This document shows positions 6,513-15,310 of a stretch of DNA of 64,000 nt, one piece after another. This DNA is from Chloroflexota bacterium (GTDB taxonomy: Bacteria; Chloroflexota; Anaerolineae; SpSt-313), in contig JAKPJZ010000250.1 of the NCBI GenBank assembly GCA_029553955.1, positions 62,001 through 126,000 of the forward strand. The letters are read 5' to 3'. Numbering within the stretch: the first letter of the stretch is position 1; each line of letters opens with the position of its first letter. Under the pieces are notes generated by a model. The model had not been told where the DNA came from, made no database searches, and saw only the letters and a program-made list of their open reading frames with translations. A program made the position numbers and the translations under genes.

Positions 6513-8726
6513 ATGAGGCGAGCCATTGCCGTGCTGATCATCACAGCCATGCTTTTGGCGGTGCGTGGCCTCGCCGTTCAGGCGCGCCCGAGCGCCGCCG
6601 GCACTGTCACCCTGGGCGCCTCGGGCTGGAGCGACCCCTCGGCCGGCGACTGGGACCAGAGCACGCTCACCGCCACGCTGACGCACGACCTGGCGGCCGG
6701 CATTGTCATCGCCGCCGACGGCGTGGTGCTCGACGGTGCGGGCCTGGCGCTCAAAGGCAGCGGCTCGGGCTGCGGCGTCTGCCTCAGCGGGCGGACGGGC
6801 GTCACCGTCAAGGACCTGACGGTGCGCGGCTTTGGCGACGGCATCAGTCTCAGCGGCTCCCACCGCAACACCCTGGCCGGCAACACTGTGAGCGGCAATG
6901 CCTACAACGGCATCTACCTCGACAGCTCCACCGGCAATGTGCTCACGGGCAACCGGGTCGACGGCAACCGCTTTGACGGCATTTGGCTGGTCTACGCCAG
7001 CGGCAACACGCTGCGCGACAACCGGGCCGGCGGGAACTCGCAGCACGGGCTCTACATGGTCAGCTCGAACGAGAATGTGCTCACCGGCAACGTCATGGCC
7101 GGCAACGGCACCGACTTTCGCGTCGATGGCTGGACCAGCGCCGAGTACCGCCACACCATCGATACCAGCAACCTGGCCGGCGGCCGGCCCATCCTCTACG
7201 TCTATGGCGCGACCGGTGGCACCTACGATGCGTCGAGCGGCGCCGGCAGCGTCTACCTGGTCGACTGTTCCGGCGTCACGGTGCGCGGGCTGGACCTTTC
7301 GGGCCATCACGTGGGCATACTGCTCTGGGGCAGCTCCAACTCGCGCCTGGAAAACCTCCAGGCCACGGGCAACTCGACCGGCATCTGGCTGCGCTACGCC
7401 AACGATAACGCTATCGTGGCCTGTACTGTGAGGGGCAATACCTACGCTGGCATCCATGTGGAGGCCTCGAGTGGCAACTCGCTGACCGGCAACACCATCC
7501 AGGCCAACGCGCCCTACGGCCTCTACCTCGACCAGGCGAGCAACAGCCGCATCTACGGCAATCGCCTGCTCGGCAACGCCACCCAGGCCTACGCCTACGG
7601 TGGCAGTGGCAATGTCTATGACCTGGCTGCGCCGATCGGCGGCAACTATTGGGACAACTGGACCACCCCGAACATCAAGGATGACGATGGCGACGGGTTC
7701 GTCGACAGCCCCTACACCTTTGACTATGGCCAAGACAACCTGCCCCTGGCCGGCGAAGGCCCGCGCGATACGGTGCCCCCGCTCACCTCGCTGACCCTCT
7801 CGGGCGAGTTGGGCGGCGATGGTTGGTATCGTTCCGAGGTGCGCGCGACGCTGGCTGCCGTCGATCCACAGGGCGGCTCGGGGGTGGCCTGCATCGAGTA
7901 CAGCCCAGACGGCGCGAGCTGGACCACCTATGCCGGCCCCGTGACCCTGGGCGACGAGGGCGTGACAACGTTCTTCTACCGCTCGACTGATCATGCCGGC
8001 AACGTGGCCGGCGCCCAGAGCCGCGAAATCCGCATCGACAGGACGGCGCCCACGATCGGCATTGCTGCACCGCAGCCGGGCGCCCTGGTGGAGCCCGGCA
8101 CTGTGCTGAGCTATGGCGCCACCGATGCGCTGAGCGGCCTGGCGAGCCTGACGGGCACGCTGTCAGACGGTGCCACCGCGCGCCCCATCGCTAGTGGCGA
8201 GGCTGTCAATGAGCCCGGCCAGTATACCCTCACCGTCACCGCGGCGGATGTGGCCGGCAACACGGCCGGCGAAGCGCGCAGCTTTTCCGTCGCCAGCACC
8301 CCAGGCTCCGGCTGGATCACCGGCGGCGGCTGGGTCAGCGTAGACCCTGGCGCGCGCGGCGCAGCAGGGCGGGCCTTCATAAGCATCGTCTGCAAGCCCG
8401 ACAAGTCTGCGAGAAACTGTCACGTCTGCCCGCCGATCGGCGAGGCCACGCTGCAGGCCGCCGGCCTCAAGCTGAAAGCCAAGAACTTTTGCTGGCTGGC
8501 CATCGAGGGCAACCGCGCCTGGTGTGAGGGCGTGGCCACAACGCACGACGGCTCTGCCTACGGCTTTCTGGTCGCCGTCGCTGCAGGCCAGACCGACCGG
8601 GTGCGCCTCAAGATCTGGGAGCAGGCCGGCGGCACCGTCGTGTTCGACACCCAGCCTGGCGCCAGCGACCTGGCTGCCCCCAGCGTCGAGTTGGGTGGTG
8701 GCCGGCTCGTGGTGCACCAGCGCTGA
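6513..8726 (+). CDS. Secreted NosD-like right-handed beta-helix protein with post-COAP-1-like C-terminal domain
   Basis: 737 residues. A signal peptide covers about residues 1-28, with cleavage near VQARP. Residues about 60-400 are parallel beta-helix repeats of the NosD/PbH1 type (recurrent GN.v.gN, SGNSLTGN, SSNSRLEN), followed by GGNYWDNW and DDDGDGFVD, which close many NosD-like proteins and may bind calcium. Next come two Ig-like modules (DRTAPTIG; AGNTAGEARSF). The last 140 residues begin ITGGGW and contain RIKIWE-like RLKIWEQ and a terminal LVVHQR, matching the post-COAP-1 domain; this part has several Cys. The role is probably surface binding or carbohydrate modification; no catalytic site is evident. 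Start chosen at the ATG behind GGGAGGGA. Confidence 0.88.
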   Translation: MRRAIAVLIITAMLLAVRGLAVQARPSAAGTVTLGASGWSDPSAGDWDQSTLTATLTHDLAAGIVIAADGVVLDGAGLALKGSGSGCGVCLSGRTGVTVKDLTVRGFGDGISLSGSHRNTLAGNTVSGNAYNGIYLDSSTGNVLTGNRVDGNRFDGIWLVYASGNTLRDNRAGGNSQHGLYMVSSNENVLTGNVMAGNGTDFRVDGWTSAEYRHTIDTSNLAGGRPILYVYGATGGTYDASSGAGSVYLVDCSGVTVRGLDLSGHHVGILLWGSSNSRLENLQATGNSTGIWLRYANDNAIVACTVRGNTYAGIHVEASSGNSLTGNTIQANAPYGLYLDQASNSRIYGNRLLGNATQAYAYGGSGNVYDLAAPIGGNYWDNWTTPNIKDDDGDGFVDSPYTFDYGQDNLPLAGEGPRDTVPPLTSLTLSGELGGDGWYRSEVRATLAAVDPQGGSGVACIEYSPDGASWTTYAGPVTLGDEGVTTFFYRSTDHAGNVAGAQSREIRIDRTAPTIGIAAPQPGALVEPGTVLSYGATDALSGLASLTGTLSDGATARPIASGEAVNEPGQYTLTVTAADVAGNTAGEARSFSVASTPGSGWITGGGWVSVDPGARGAAGRAFISIVCKPDKSARNCHVCPPIGEATLQAAGLKLKAKNFCWLAIEGNRAWCEGVATTHDGSAYGFLVAVAAGQTDRVRLKIWEQAGGTVVFDTQPGASDLAAPSVELGGGRLVVHQR

Positions 8727-8739
8727 CCGGTCCCATCTC

Positions 8740-8784
8740 GGCCGGCGCAGGCGAAGGGAGGCGGCACCCACACCTGCGCCGGCC
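8740..8784 (+). terminator. Stem-loop downstream of the beta-helix gene
   Basis: GGCCGGCGCAGG pairs with CCTGCGCCGGCC (12 bp), followed by GTTTGGGTATTT. This resembles a weak intrinsic terminator placed just after the stop at 8726. Confidence 0.55.
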
Positions 8785-8810
8785 GTTTGGGTATTTGGGC
8801 GGCAGGGGAG

Positions 8811-8841
8811 CCTGGCGAGGGTCCACCGGACCCTCGCCAGG
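8811..8841. repeat. Perfect hairpin, 14-bp arms
   Basis: CCTGGCGAGGGTCC and its complement with a 3-base loop, 50 bases before the pilin start. It may be part of the pilin leader. A related CCTGCCAGGTTCGCC stretch occurs at about 28813-28826. Confidence 0.6.
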
Positions 8842-8892
8842 TTCGCCCACGAATGCCCAGGAGATGGGCGCTATGCGGGAAGGAGCATTGAC

Positions 8893-9078
8893 ATGTCGAA
8901 CCGCGCCTGGCAATGGTGGCTGACGCTGCGGCGTGAGGATGGCCAGGACCTAGTCGAGTATGCCATGCTCCTCGCCTTCATCGTCGTGGCTGCGATCATC
9001 GGCATCAGGGCGTTGGGCAACGCTATCGGCGAGACCCTCTACAACCGCCTCATCCTCAACGTTTTCCAGCACCTCTAG
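8893..9078 (+). CDS. Flp/Fap-type pilin subunit
   Basis: 61 residues. The pattern RREDG|QDLVEYAMLLAF is a class III prepilin site: cleavage after Gly17 with Glu at mature position 5 and Tyr at 6, followed by one hydrophobic helix. Such pilins are cut by a TadV-type peptidase and assembled by a Tad secretion system. No tad genes are present in the window, so the assembly machinery must be encoded elsewhere. The start has AAGGAG upstream. A tandem repeat begins about 20 bases after the stop. Confidence 0.9.
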   Translation: MSNRAWQWWLTLRREDGQDLVEYAMLLAFIVVAAIIGIRALGNAIGETLYNRLILNVFQHL

Positions 9079-9097
9079 CAACCACCCCCGGGATTCC

Positions 9098-9276
9098 CCA
9101 ACTTGTTGGGGCACGTCCCGAACAAGTTCGGGACTCCGGGCGCGCATAGTCTCGAACAAGTTCGGGACTCCGGGCGCGCATAGTCTCGAACAAGTTCGGG
9201 ACTCCGGGCGCGCATTCGGGACTCCGGGCGCGCATAGGGGCACGTCCCGAACAAGTTCGGGACTCCGGGCGCGCTT
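9098..9276. repeat. Tandem repeat, about 34-bp unit
   Basis: The unit starts GAACAAGTTCGGGACTCCGG and continues with a GCGCGCATAGTCTC tail, repeated three times plus a truncated and a final copy. CCCGAACAAGTTCGGG is itself palindromic, and CCCCAACTTGTTGGGG precedes the array. The GGGGCACGTCCC flank occurs at both ends of the array. It fills the gap between the pilin and the first SDR gene. Confidence 0.93.
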
Positions 9277-9321
9277 CCTGGCATGGCGCTTGCTGGCCAG
9301 CCTGCCAAGGAGGTGCAGGAC

Positions 9322-10350
9322 ATGGCCAGGCCGATTGCCGAGCAGATTGTCGTCATCACCGGGGCCTCATCGGGCATTGGGCGTGAGGCGGCGCTGCGCT
9401 TTGCCCGCGCGGGGGCGCGCGTGGTCCTTGCCGCGCGCAACGGGCAGGCGCTGCAGGAGGTCGCCCGGCAGATCACTGCCACGGGCGGCCGCGCCCTCGC
9501 CGTCGTCACCGACATGGCCGACTGGGCGCAGGTGCAGCAGGTGGCGCGCGCCGCGTTCGACAATTTCGGCGGCATCGACACCTGGATCAACAATGCCGCC
9601 GTCACCCTCTACGGCACCTTTGAGCAACTGCCCATCGACGAATTCCAGCGTGTGATCGATGTGGTCCTGATGGGCCAGGTGCGCGGCGCCAAAGCGGCGC
9701 TGCCCTACCTGAAGGGCTCGGCGGGCACGCTGATCGGCGTCACGTCGGTCATCTCGGAGGTGCCGATGCCGCTGCAGAGCGCCTACACCGCCGCCAAGTG
9801 GGCGCTCAAGGGCTTTTACGACACGCTGCGCCTCGAGCAGGAGCACGCCTGCGACGGTGTGCAGGTCAGCGTGATCATGCCCTCATCCATCGATACGCCG
9901 CTCTTCCAGAACGCCAAGTCGCACCTGGGCGTCGAGCCTGGACCCATCCCGCCGGTCTACGAGCCGGGTGTCGTCGCCGAGGCCATCCTCTACGCGGCCA
10001 CACACCCCCTGCGCGACCTCACCGTCGGCGCGGGCGGCCTGCTGGCGCCGCTCAAGCGCATCTGGCCCCTCGTAGGCGAGGCGGCCGTGCGCCGACTTGC
10101 GTTCACCTGGCAGCTCACCCGCGAGCCCGAGCTGCCGAGCGCGCCCAACAACCTGTGGCAGCCGGTGCCGGGCAAGGGCGCCATCCACGGCGGCTTCAAT
10201 GCCCTGCCGTTCGATCCCTTTACTTGGCTGCGCCTGCACCCCGCCGCCCGCGGCGCTGCTGCCGCGCTCGCCCTGGCCGCGGTGGCCCTGCCCTGCGCCG
10301 CGCTCCTGGCCCGCCGCAGCATCGAGCCCCGGGCTCACCGCCGAGGCTAA
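9322..10350 (+). CDS. Short-chain dehydrogenase/reductase with C-terminal hydrophobic segment (paralogue 1)
   Basis: 342 residues. Classical SDR features: cofactor loop TGASSGIG (13-20), NNAA motif (INNAAVTLYG), and catalytic Tyr155 and Lys159 in AYTAAK. The C-terminal 100 residues extend beyond a typical 250-residue SDR and end in a hydrophobic AAALALAAVALPCAALLARR-like anchor, so it is probably membrane-associated. AAGGAGG lies 7 bases before the ATG at 9322; an ATG at 9283 has no such site. The next gene encodes a close paralogue, so the pair is a tandem duplication. The substrate is unknown. Confidence 0.88.
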   Translation: MARPIAEQIVVITGASSGIGREAALRFARAGARVVLAARNGQALQEVARQITATGGRALAVVTDMADWAQVQQVARAAFDNFGGIDTWINNAAVTLYGTFEQLPIDEFQRVIDVVLMGQVRGAKAALPYLKGSAGTLIGVTSVISEVPMPLQSAYTAAKWALKGFYDTLRLEQEHACDGVQVSVIMPSSIDTPLFQNAKSHLGVEPGPIPPVYEPGVVAEAILYAATHPLRDLTVGAGGLLAPLKRIWPLVGEAAVRRLAFTWQLTREPELPSAPNNLWQPVPGKGAIHGGFNALPFDPFTWLRLHPAARGAAAALALAAVALPCAALLARRSIEPRAHRRG

Positions 10351-10452
10351 TATGCCCCTGCGCCCTCTGCGGTGCATCCATTCCCTGCACCTGGCTGGTC
10401 CAAGTCTTGCTGATAATCGGGGAGCACTCCGAGTCCAGAGGAGGGTTATTCC

Positions 10453-11616
10453 GTGGGCAAGCCGATTTCTGACCAAGTTGTCGTCATTACGGGCGCGTCG
10501 TCGGGCGTTGGCCGCGAGACGGCGCTGCGCTGTGCCCGCAAGGGTGCGACGGTAGTGATCACGGCGCGCAACGAAGAGGCGCTGCGCGCCGTCAACAACG
10601 AAATCGCGCACGACGGCAGCCACGTGATGGCCATCCCGGCCGACATGGCCGACTGGCACCAGGTGCAGCGAGTGGCGCAACAGGTGGTAGAGCGCTTTGG
10701 CCGCATCGACACCTGGGTGAACAATGCGGCGGTGGGCGTCTACGGCACTTTCAGCCAGGTACCGGTCGACGAGTTCCGGCGCGTCATGGACGTGAACCTG
10801 CTGGGCCAGGTCTACGGCGCCAAAGCGGCGTTGCCGCACCTGAAGAAGGAAGGCGGCACCCTGATCGGCATCGGCGCCTCGTCGTCGCTATTGCCGACGC
10901 CGTTGCAGAGCGCCTACACCGCCTCGGCCTTTGCGCTGAAGGGGCTCTACGACACGCTGCGCCTCGAGCAGCAGCACGAGCGCTCGGGCGTGAACGTCAG
11001 CCTCATCCTGCCCTCGATGGTCGACACCCCCTTCTTCGAGCACGCCAAGACCTACCTTGGGGTCAAGCCGGCGCCGTTCTCGCCCGTCTACGAGGCTGGC
11101 GCGGTGGCCGACGCCATCCTGCACGCCGCGCAGCGCCCGGTGCGCGATCTGAACGTGGGCGCCGGCGGTCTGTTGGCCCTGGCCGAGCGCATCTGGCCGC
11201 GGCTCACCGATGCCTACATCCGCCGCGTGTCGTTCACCGGGCAGCTCAGCGACCAGCCCAAGTCGCCCAGCGGCCCGAACAACCTATGGAGGCCGGTGCC
11301 GGGGCCGGGGGCCATCGGCGGCGGCTATCGCTCGCTGCCGGTGGAGCCCTATAGCTGGATTCAGACGCACCCGGCGGTCAGGAACGCTGTCGCCGGCGTG
11401 GCCCTCTCGGCCGTTGTGCTGCCCGCCATCGGCCTGGGCCTGGCGGCGCTCGTCCTCCCCGCGGCCGGATTCGCCATCCGGCGCCGGGGTGCGGCGCGGT
11501 TCGCCCTGCCGTTCGCAGCATTTGCCGTCAGGCGGGCGCAGCGCCGCGCCTGTGTGGCCGAAACGGCGGCGCCAGGGCGTGGCGGTAGGTTGCTCTCGCG
11601 CATCCTGGTGCGCTGA
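10453..11616 (+). CDS. Short-chain dehydrogenase/reductase paralogue 2, catalytic Lys replaced by Ala
   Basis: 387 residues, starting at a GTG behind GAGGG. It aligns without gaps to its neighbour over the SDR core: TGASSGVG, VNNAAVGVYG, and SAYTASAFALKG in place of SAYTAAKWALKG. Tyr155 is kept, but position 159, the proton-relay Lys of YxxxK, is Ala in the DNA as given. It also has a longer hydrophobic and Arg-rich tail. Without the Lys, normal dehydrogenase chemistry is unlikely; it may bind cofactor or partner with paralogue 1. Confidence 0.87.
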   Translation: MGKPISDQVVVITGASSGVGRETALRCARKGATVVITARNEEALRAVNNEIAHDGSHVMAIPADMADWHQVQRVAQQVVERFGRIDTWVNNAAVGVYGTFSQVPVDEFRRVMDVNLLGQVYGAKAALPHLKKEGGTLIGIGASSSLLPTPLQSAYTASAFALKGLYDTLRLEQQHERSGVNVSLILPSMVDTPFFEHAKTYLGVKPAPFSPVYEAGAVADAILHAAQRPVRDLNVGAGGLLALAERIWPRLTDAYIRRVSFTGQLSDQPKSPSGPNNLWRPVPGPGAIGGGYRSLPVEPYSWIQTHPAVRNAVAGVALSAVVLPAIGLGLAALVLPAAGFAIRRRGAARFALPFAAFAVRRAQRRACVAETAAPGRGGRLLSRILVR

Positions 11617-11911
11617 ACCCGTCTTCGGCGTAGAGCAGAGGCGGCCCGAAGAGCTTGCCTGAGCGCAGCGAACGGGCCGCCGGCCCTGTCGCTCGCGCTC
11701 GTCCCTCTGTGTGGCCTGCTCCGACAGCGCCACCAATTGCCGGGGAGGTTGTGGGGGCCAAGTCGCCTTGTCCCTACAACCTCCGCGCCCTCCGTAGTAG
11801 CCCCGACGGTTCGGACACACCTCCCGGCCGCGGGCGCATCCAAGACCCGTATTCCCCGCCCCGGCAACAGCCGGCCATTCCGCTACGCCGCTGCCCGGCA
11901 CCAGCCCGGGA
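11617..11911. other. Intergenic region without a gene
   Basis: GC-rich spacer between the SDR pair and the EF-G-like gene. It contains the imperfect inverted repeat GGCGGCCCG...CGGGCCGCC (about 11640-11681) and a GTTGTGGGGGCC/CCCTACAAC pair near 11746-11781. No reading frame shows gene-like codon use. Confidence 0.5.
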
Positions 11912-11967
11912 GGGGGTTGGCGAGTTCGGCGACGCGGCCAGCCGCGTCGCCGAACTCGCCAACCCCC
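11912..11967. repeat. Long perfect hairpin, 27-bp arms
   Basis: GGGGGTTGGCGAGTTCGGCG begins an arm that pairs perfectly around a 2-base loop and ends in AACCCCC. It lies about 80 bases before the promoter of the EF-G-like gene. Confidence 0.93.
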
Positions 11968-12047
11968 CACCAAGAGGCGCGCACCGCGCTAATGCGGAGC
12001 GTGAGGCCGGTCGTGGCGGAGGGGCTGCCTGCCGGCCCGCGCCAAAC

Positions 12048-12076
12048 TTGGTTGAGCCTGCAAGATGTGGTATAAT
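12048..12076 (+). promoter_or_regulatory. Sigma-70 promoter for the EF-G-like gene
   Basis: TTGGTT at 12048-12053, a 17-base spacer, and a perfect TATAAT at 12071-12076. Transcription would start near 12083, giving a leader of about 34 bases before the GTG at 12117. Confidence 0.7.
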
Positions 12077-12116
12077 CAACCGGTTACCTTACAGGCATCG
12101 TGCGAGGAGGAACGTT

Positions 12117-14192
12117 GTGCCAGATAGCTCTGTAGCGCGTTTGCGCAATATTGTTCTGGTTTCCCATGGCGGCGCCGGCAAGACCTCGCTGTCGGAAGCC
12201 ATGCTCTTCAACTCGGGCGCCATCAACCGCCTGGGGCGTGTGGACGAGGGCACTACCGTCTCGGACTATGACCCCGAGGAGGTGCGCCGCAAGTTCTCGG
12301 TCAACACTGCCATCCTGCCCTGCGAATGGGCCGGCCACAAGATCAACGTGCTGGATACGCCGGGCTATATGGATTTTCAAGGCGAGGTCAAAGCGGCGTG
12401 CCGCGTGGCCGATGCTGCTGTCGTGGTCGTCGAGGCGGCCGCCGGCGTCGAAGTCGGCACCGAGCTTGACTGGGCCTACCTCGACGAGCAGGGCCTGCCG
12501 CGCCTCGTCTTTGTGAACAAGATGGATCGCGAGAACGCTAACTGGCAGCAGGCGCTCGACCAGTTGCGCGACAAGTTCAGCACCACCTTTGTCGCGGTGC
12601 AGATTCCCATCGGCGCCCAGGCCTCCTTCGCCGGCTATGTGGACTTGGTGACGATGCAGGCGCACATGGGTCCCGAGGGCACGCCGGCCGATATCCCGGC
12701 CGATGTGGCAGCCCAGGCGGCCGAGTTGCGCCAGTCGATGATGGAGACGGCAGCCGAGTCGGACGACGAGCTGGTGATGAAGTACCTCGACGGCCAGGAG
12801 CTGACCGCCGAGGAGGTGCAGCGCGGCCTGGCGGCAGCGGCGCGCTCGGGGCGCATCGTGCCGGTGCTGTGCGGGTCGGCTGCACAGAATATCGGCGTCC
12901 GGGCGCTGCTGGATGCGCTCGTGGCCTACGAGCCCGACCCGGCGGGGCGTCCTGCGGTGGCGCAGAACCCGGCCACCGGCGAGGAAGAGACGCTCACGCC
13001 CGGCCCCGATCAGCCCTTCGCCGCGCTAGTCTACAAGACGATGGCTGACCCCTTTGTGGGCAAGCTCACCTATTTCCGCGTCTACTCGGGCTCGCTGCAC
13101 TCCGATAGCCGCGTCTACAACCCCGGCCGCTCCACCGAAGAGCGCGTCGGCCAGCTCTACATGATCCGCGGCAAGGAGCAGGTGCCGGTCGACCAAGTGC
13201 GGGCGGGCGATATGGGCGCTGTGGCCAAGCTGCAGGTGACCAACACCGGCGATACACTGTGCGATCGCGGCCACCCGCTGCTGCTCGCGGGCATCGAGTT
13301 CCCCAAGCCGGTCTTCTCGGCGGCGGTCTTCCCCAAGACCAAGACCGACCTCGACAAGATGGGCCCTGGCCTTGGCCGGCTGACCGAAGAGGACCCGACG
13401 TTGCGCGTGCACCGCGACGCTGATACCAACGAGACCATCCTCTCGGGCATGGGCGAGTCGCACGTCGAGATCGCGGTGCGCCGTCTGCATGCCAAGTTTG
13501 GCGTCGAGATCGCGACCGATGTGCCCAAGATCCCCTACCGCGAGACGATCACCAAGACTGCCTCGGCGCAGGGCCGGCACAAGAAGCAGACCGGCGGCCG
13601 CGGCCAGTTTGGCGATGTGTTCGTGCGCTTTGAGCCGCTGCCGCGCGGCGCGGGGTTCGAGTTCGCCGACGAGGTCTTTGGTGGCGCTGTGCCCAAGAAC
13701 TTTATCCCGGCGGTGGAGAAGGGCCTGCGCGAGGCCATCCTCAAGGGCGTGGTAGCTGGCTATCCGACGGTCGACATCAAGGCGGCGCTCTACGACGGCT
13801 CGTACCACCCGGTCGACTCGTCGGAAATCGCCTTCAAGTTGGCGGCGCACCTGGCCTTCGAGAAGGGCATCGCCGAGGCCGGCCCGGTGCTGCTCGAGCC
13901 GGTGATGAGCGTGACCATCACCGTGCCCGACCAGTTCATGGGCGATATCCTGGGCGACCTGAACACGCGACGGGCGCGCGTCCAGGGCATGGGGCAGGAG
14001 CGCGGCAAGAGCGTGGTGACGGCAGAAGTGCCGCTGGCCGAGATGCAGCGCTACGCCACCAGCCTGCGCGCCATCACGCAGGGCCGTGGCCTCTTCACCA
14101 TGGAGTTCTCGCACTATGAAGAGGTGCCCAGCCACACGGCCCAGGGCGTGATCGAAGCCGCGCGCAAGGCCAAGGAGGCCGAGAAGGCCTAA
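12117..14192 (+). CDS. Elongation factor G-like translational GTPase (non-canonical, FusA2 type)
   Basis: 691 residues from a GTG with GAGGAGG upstream. Domain order is GTPase, domain II, domains III-V as in EF-G. P-loop is SHGGAGKTS (16-24) rather than AHIDAGKTT; the RGITI switch I segment is absent (KFSVNTAI instead); switch II is DTPGYMDF with Tyr84 where EF-G has its catalytic His. NKMD is present. The HKKQTGGRGQFGDV block of domain IV and the PVMSVTITVPD block are well kept. These changes mark the EF-G-like paralogues thought not to be the main translocase; a role in ribosome recycling or stress is inference. Confidence 0.9.
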   Translation: MPDSSVARLRNIVLVSHGGAGKTSLSEAMLFNSGAINRLGRVDEGTTVSDYDPEEVRRKFSVNTAILPCEWAGHKINVLDTPGYMDFQGEVKAACRVADAAVVVVEAAAGVEVGTELDWAYLDEQGLPRLVFVNKMDRENANWQQALDQLRDKFSTTFVAVQIPIGAQASFAGYVDLVTMQAHMGPEGTPADIPADVAAQAAELRQSMMETAAESDDELVMKYLDGQELTAEEVQRGLAAAARSGRIVPVLCGSAAQNIGVRALLDALVAYEPDPAGRPAVAQNPATGEEETLTPGPDQPFAALVYKTMADPFVGKLTYFRVYSGSLHSDSRVYNPGRSTEERVGQLYMIRGKEQVPVDQVRAGDMGAVAKLQVTNTGDTLCDRGHPLLLAGIEFPKPVFSAAVFPKTKTDLDKMGPGLGRLTEEDPTLRVHRDADTNETILSGMGESHVEIAVRRLHAKFGVEIATDVPKIPYRETITKTASAQGRHKKQTGGRGQFGDVFVRFEPLPRGAGFEFADEVFGGAVPKNFIPAVEKGLREAILKGVVAGYPTVDIKAALYDGSYHPVDSSEIAFKLAAHLAFEKGIAEAGPVLLEPVMSVTITVPDQFMGDILGDLNTRRARVQGMGQERGKSVVTAEVPLAEMQRYATSLRAITQGRGLFTMEFSHYEEVPSHTAQGVIEAARKAKEAEKA

Positions 14193-14220
14193 ACAGCCCC
14201 GCTCCACATGCGAGGGATGG

Positions 14221-14297
14221 ATGAACCACGAAGGACACGAAGGGGCAGATGATCGGCGCCTTGGTGTCCTTTGTGGTTCCCGTTTCCTCCGCGTCTT
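14221..14297. repeat. Inverted repeat of the AACCACGAAGGACACGAAG family
   Basis: AACCACGAAGGACACGAAGG faces CCTTGGTGTCCTTTGTGGTT about 20 bases later. Related elements lie at 28660-28733 and 37630-37725. Confidence 0.8.
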
Positions 14298-14343
14298 TTG
14301 AGGCCGCCGACTCGGGTGTAGTGGCGGCCGGAGGTGAGTTCTC

Positions 14344-15294
14344 GTGGGTATTATCGACACCCTGACGGCAGGGTATGACTTGGTGCGCCGGCGGCTCTGG
14401 CTCCTCGTACTGCCGCTCGTGCTCGACATCGGCCTGTGGCTTGCCCCCAAGCTCTCGGTCTTTACGCTGCTGCGCGGCCTGTGGCGTACGCTGCTGGCCA
14501 ACGCTGCGGCGAGCGGTGTGGCCACGTCGACGCTCTTGGGCAACGCCAACGAGATATTGCCCGACCTGGCCGCAATGGCGCGCGAGCTCGACCTGGCTGT
14601 GCTCTTGCCGTTGAGCTCGCTCGGCGTGCCCGTCTTGCCCATGACCGGCACGACGAGCTTTTTCGGCCTGACCAAGCAGGCCATCGAGCTGCAGGGGGGG
14701 CTGGCGCTGCTGCTGGTGATGGCCAGCCTGGTACTCGGCGGCCTGTTTATCGGTGCCGCCTACATGGCGCTGATCGCCCACATCGTGCGCGACGGCCAGG
14801 TGCACTGGCGCGAGCTCGTGCGCCAGGTGCCGCGTTACTGGCTGCGGCTCATCGGCGCCGGACTGCTGCTGCTCGCGGGCATCATGATCGTGGCGCTGCC
14901 AGCGAGCATGATCATCAGCCTTTTTGGCCTGTTCAGCCCCACGCTGGCGTCGCTGCTCATGGGCCTGCTCTCCTTCTTTGTGTTCTGGATGATGATCTAC
15001 ATGGTCTTTGTGCCCCAGGCTATCGTCTTTAGCCACGACGGTGCGCTCAAGTCCATCTGGCGCAGTGCCATCATGGTGCGCACCAGTTTCTGGCCGGCAC
15101 TGGGCCTGTTCCTGCTCAGCTATGTCATCACCACCGGGCTCGCCTTTGTGTGGGATTTCCTGACCGTCTCCGCGCCCGGCGCGCTCGTGGCCATGGTCGC
15201 CAGCGCCTTTGTCGGCACCGGCCTCACCGCGGCCCTCTTTGTCTTCTACCGCGAGCGCCTGCGCGCCCTGGCCGGCGTCGCGCCGCATGCATGA
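14344..15294 (+). CDS. Polytopic membrane protein of unknown function
   Basis: 316 residues, starting at a GTG with GGAGGTGAG upstream. The first helix (about 18-35) is followed by a soluble part (about 40-115), then about five hydrophobic segments (near 118-140, 160-185, 190-225, 240-265 and 280-300). Charged loops such as HIVRDGQVHWRELVRQVPRY alternate between them. The overall shape recalls glycerophosphoryl diester phosphodiesterase membrane-domain or YciC-like proteins, but no diagnostic motif is visible. It is transcribed in line with the EF-G-like gene and gyrB but is separated from both by repeats. Confidence 0.78.
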   Translation: MGIIDTLTAGYDLVRRRLWLLVLPLVLDIGLWLAPKLSVFTLLRGLWRTLLANAAASGVATSTLLGNANEILPDLAAMARELDLAVLLPLSSLGVPVLPMTGTTSFFGLTKQAIELQGGLALLLVMASLVLGGLFIGAAYMALIAHIVRDGQVHWRELVRQVPRYWLRLIGAGLLLLAGIMIVALPASMIISLFGLFSPTLASLLMGLLSFFVFWMMIYMVFVPQAIVFSHDGALKSIWRSAIMVRTSFWPALGLFLLSYVITTGLAFVWDFLTVSAPGALVAMVASAFVGTGLTAALFVFYRERLRALAGVAPHA

Positions 15295-15310
15295 CCCACG
15301 GGAACGGAGA

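Noticed and set aside
8727..8892. c-di-GMP riboswitch before the pilin gene
   Set aside because: The stems are simple perfect hairpins without the GEMM tetraloop and receptor consensus.
9098..9276. Possible CRISPR array
   Set aside because: Units are directly abutted with no unique spacers, and no cas genes are present.
11655..12116. Upstream extension of the EF-G-like gene
   Set aside because: It runs through a long hairpin and the TATAAT promoter; the P-loop position fits a start at 12117.
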